DNA from: a virus
Virus record (IMG/VR): IMGVR_UViG_3300030104_006315
Span: 1-47,792 of that record
DNA length: 47,792 bases
Strand: one strand, 5' to 3'
Under the pieces are notes generated by a model. The model was not told the DNA's origin. It made no database searches and saw only the letters and a program-made list of their open reading frames with translations. Below, piece after piece: positions 46,043-47,792 of the stretch (the stretch's first letter is position 1; every line of letters begins with the position of its first letter). A program made the position numbers and the translations under genes.

Positions 46043-46864
46043 TTAAAAAAAGTCATGTTTTATAGTTTTTGATGATTCATAAGCTTCTTTCAACTTGTAT
46101 CTAAACTCCACGAATGTGTAGTCTAACTTTTTACCATGTTTACCCCAAGGTTTCATATTCTCGTTATGGATGTATACAAAATCAGGATACTTTTCCATCA
46201 ACTTCATATGTTCTCTTTTATGTAATTCTGGATCTCTGATATTCTCTAATCCACCCTCTCCCCACATTTCGCTGTGTTTTGGGAACTCGTCACTCACTCG
46301 GTTCTTATAACCTCTGACAATACAATCTATCATGAATCTACTGTCCTCACCAACTTGACATAAGTCCCACTCTATATCGTCTATAAACTTTGATAGTTCA
46401 TTACCATCAATCATAGTCGCTTGAATTATATCTTTATTCTCCAAGTATGCCTTTCCTGGTGGTAATCCTGATGACTTATGTCCAATGTGCATTATGTTCT
46501 CCTCATCCATCCAACTATGGAACAGAGTAAACATCTCGTCTAAATCATCTTTGGTACATATTCTTTTGGACACATCCATGTTCGGTTCTTTACCAAAATA
46601 TTTAGCGTTCCTTCTATGTAAAATAACATCATCATCAATCATGTAAAATCTCTGTTTACCAGCATCTCTACAGATTAACTCTCTTGTTTTAGCGATACCA
46701 ATATTATCACCAACCACCAAATATTCTACATCGTATTTATATTCATCCTTCTCTTGTTCTTGAACCACCATAAACACTTTCTCTTTATACTCGTCTGGTA
46801 AATTATCAAATGTCATTTGGTTATTCGGTCTACGAAATGTTGGTATATAAATTTTATCAATCAT
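46043..46864 (-). CDS. glycosyltransferase, TET-associated (TAGT) type
   Basis: 273 residues from the ATG at 46864, chosen because it overlaps the upstream stop (ATGATTGA). GT-A-like N-terminus: IYIPTFRRPNNQMTFDNLP, VVGDNIGIAKTRELICRDAG and YMIDDDVILHRR, in which DDD is the nucleotide-sugar/metal site. Several marine phage proteins of this layout are TET-associated glycosyltransferases that decorate modified cytosines. Sugar and base unknown here. Lies beside a second glycosyltransferase and the methyltransferase genes. Confidence 0.6.
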   Translation of the reverse strand: MIDKIYIPTFRRPNNQMTFDNLPDEYKEKVFMVVQEQEKDEYKYDVEYLVVGDNIGIAKTRELICRDAGKQRFYMIDDDVILHRRNAKYFGKEPNMDVSKRICTKDDLDEMFTLFHSWMDEENIMHIGHKSSGLPPGKAYLENKDIIQATMIDGNELSKFIDDIEWDLCQVGEDSRFMIDCIVRGYKNRVSDEFPKHSEMWGEGGLENIRDPELHKREHMKLMEKYPDFVYIHNENMKPWGKHGKKLDYTFVEFRYKLKEAYESSKTIKHDFF

Positions 46865-47792
46865 TTTCACTCTCCCCCCAAACCCAATGATAAGTGGGTG
46901 TGGCATCATCAATATCATAAACATTAGAATCTTCCATAAGTGCCCTTCTATATGGCGTCCAAGTTATACCACCACCCCACCTTAGTTTTTGTATTAATTC
47001 TCCTTTGGTAATACCATGAGATTCTCTAATCATTCTTTTTATATCTTCTATCTTCTCTGATTTTTTTAGATTAGGTAATCTACTGACTAATTCATCTATG
47101 TATTCTGACATCTCTTCCATGCTATATCTAAACAACATGTTGTTTCTCATCCAATCTAATCCCCTATTTCCCATCTCATTACGATGGTCGTTGTCATCCA
47201 AGTATTTATTTAATAACTCTATAGCTTGACTATTTGTCTTAAAAAACTCAGCGTTAGATTGTAGTTCCTTGTAATATAGTTCATCATACATAATATAAGG
47301 TGTTCCGTTCATCAAACCATCAGTTGTAGCAACACTCCACCCACCATACTTTTGTTTAGGTGATAACCCAACACGACAGTTACTTAATTTTTCGTAATAA
47401 CCAGCCTTCTCAAATTTATCAGTAATAACATAATCTCTATTAGGTTTATTTAATAGTGGTATCCACACCTTGAAATCTTGTCTTTGCTCTCTTAACTCAT
47501 CTACCACAGACATGAAATTATTGAAGTCCTTATATTCTTCTGGTCTATGATTGAACACGATTATTTTATCAGTATTTTCATTTGTCTTTTCAAGTATATC
47601 AGATTCTTTTACACCAAGATACTGAACCCGCAATATCTCATCTACTTTATCTATGGTATCTTGATTGAATGTATCCTTCATCTCTGTCAATACCAATTGT
47701 TTTTGATACTCGGTATTTAGATAACATCTATCATACTCCAATAGACCAGTTATATTTTGATTAAACGAACTGACTTCCCATGTTGCTGTATT
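46857..47792 (-). CDS. GT-B-like glycosyltransferase, 5' end outside window
   Basis: The frame is open to the window edge (17 further codons upstream of a TTG at 47741), so the start is missing. The visible 311 residues include FNHRPEEYKDFNNF, SVVDELREQRQDFKVWIPLL, GLSPKQKYGGWSVATTDGLM and NGTPYIMYDELYYKE, the C-terminal GT-B half where acidic residues bind the sugar nucleotide. The last ~60 residues (MIRESHGITKGELIQKLRWG, WTPYRRALM) form a small separate domain. Stop overlaps the next start. Confidence 0.55.
   Translation of the reverse strand, partial: NTATWEVSSFNQNITGLLEYDRCYLNTEYQKQLVLTEMKDTFNQDTIDKVDEILRVQYLGVKESDILEKTNENTDKIIVFNHRPEEYKDFNNFMSVVDELREQRQDFKVWIPLLNKPNRDYVITDKFEKAGYYEKLSNCRVGLSPKQKYGGWSVATTDGLMNGTPYIMYDELYYKELQSNAEFFKTNSQAIELLNKYLDDNDHRNEMGNRGLDWMRNNMLFRYSMEEMSEYIDELVSRLPNLKKSEKIEDIKRMIRESHGITKGELIQKLRWGGGITWTPYRRALMEDSNVYDIDDATPTYHWVWGESEND

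Noticed and set aside
1-47792. CRISPR arrays, insertion sequences, integrase or attachment sites
   Set aside because: No regularly spaced repeats, transposase or integrase motifs, or terminal inverted repeats were seen; the layout is that of a lytic phage.

Overview
The window is a contiguous piece of a large, AT-rich, tailed-phage genome of the T4-like (contractile-tail myovirus) type, most likely from the sea. The assignment rests on homologues of T4 baseplate proteins (gp5-like spike, gp6-like and gp25-like wedge proteins), a gp55-like late sigma factor, and typical phage accessory genes (MoxR/CobS-like ATPase with a VWA/CobT-like partner, UV endonuclease, MazG-like, HNH and GIY-YIG nucleases, two tRNAs). 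All genes but one lie on the minus strand with overlapping stop/start codons, so transcription reads from high to low coordinates. The host is not shown directly. Signal peptides ending in -FSQ or -IAQ, a Cys-bounded 'GCxD..N...DDGSCDY' motif in a virion protein, a TonB-type domain and an outer-membrane-barrel-like protein point to a Gram-negative host, perhaps of the Marinimicrobia/Bacteroidota group. The good Shine-Dalgarno sites and sigma70-like promoters fit classical Bacteroidota less well. This is inference.

Layout, high to low coordinates. (1) 47.8-40.1 kb: DNA modification and nucleic-acid metabolism: a GT-B-like glycosyltransferase, a TET-associated-type glycosyltransferase, a ParB-domain protein with a possible nuclease fold, HD hydrolase, MazG-like protein, UV endonuclease, DNA methyltransferase. 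(2) 40.1-33.9 kb: a VWA/CobT-like protein and a MoxR/CobS-like AAA+ ATPase separated by small genes, a GIY-YIG nuclease, and a 0.7-kb non-coding stretch with three promoters and two tRNA T-arm-like hairpins. (3) 33.9-26.2 kb: a structured untranslated region, a TonB-C-domain protein, the only plus-strand gene, a ladder of very small ORFs, a PNKP-type phosphatase, tRNA-Ala and tRNA-Cys, HNH and SWIM zinc proteins, an SLT lysozyme-like enzyme and a Popeye-like membrane protein. (4) 26.1-24.3 kb: small early-type genes and the late sigma factor. (5) 24.3-3.8 kb: the baseplate and tail-fibre operon. (6) 3.8-0 kb: a distal cassette of envelope-directed proteins (VanZ-like membrane proteins, an outer-membrane-barrel candidate, a lipoprotein, a thioredoxin-fold protein without CXXC, an MshEN-domain protein, a 16-residue Cys-rich peptide and the start of a TadE-like prepilin).

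The clearest unexplained signal is a family of about twelve minus-strand promoters in 26-46 kb with the extended -35 core GCTTGACT and usually TATATT 17-18 bases on. They cut the non-structural half into short operons and are absent from the structural half. In four cases the stop codon of the gene upstream (GCT TGA) lies inside the -35 box. Most other intriguing items are the envelope cassette, two non-coding structured regions (33.63-33.86 and 35.1-35.4 kb), a phage-borne Popeye/cNMP-like membrane sensor and the DNA-glycosylation genes.
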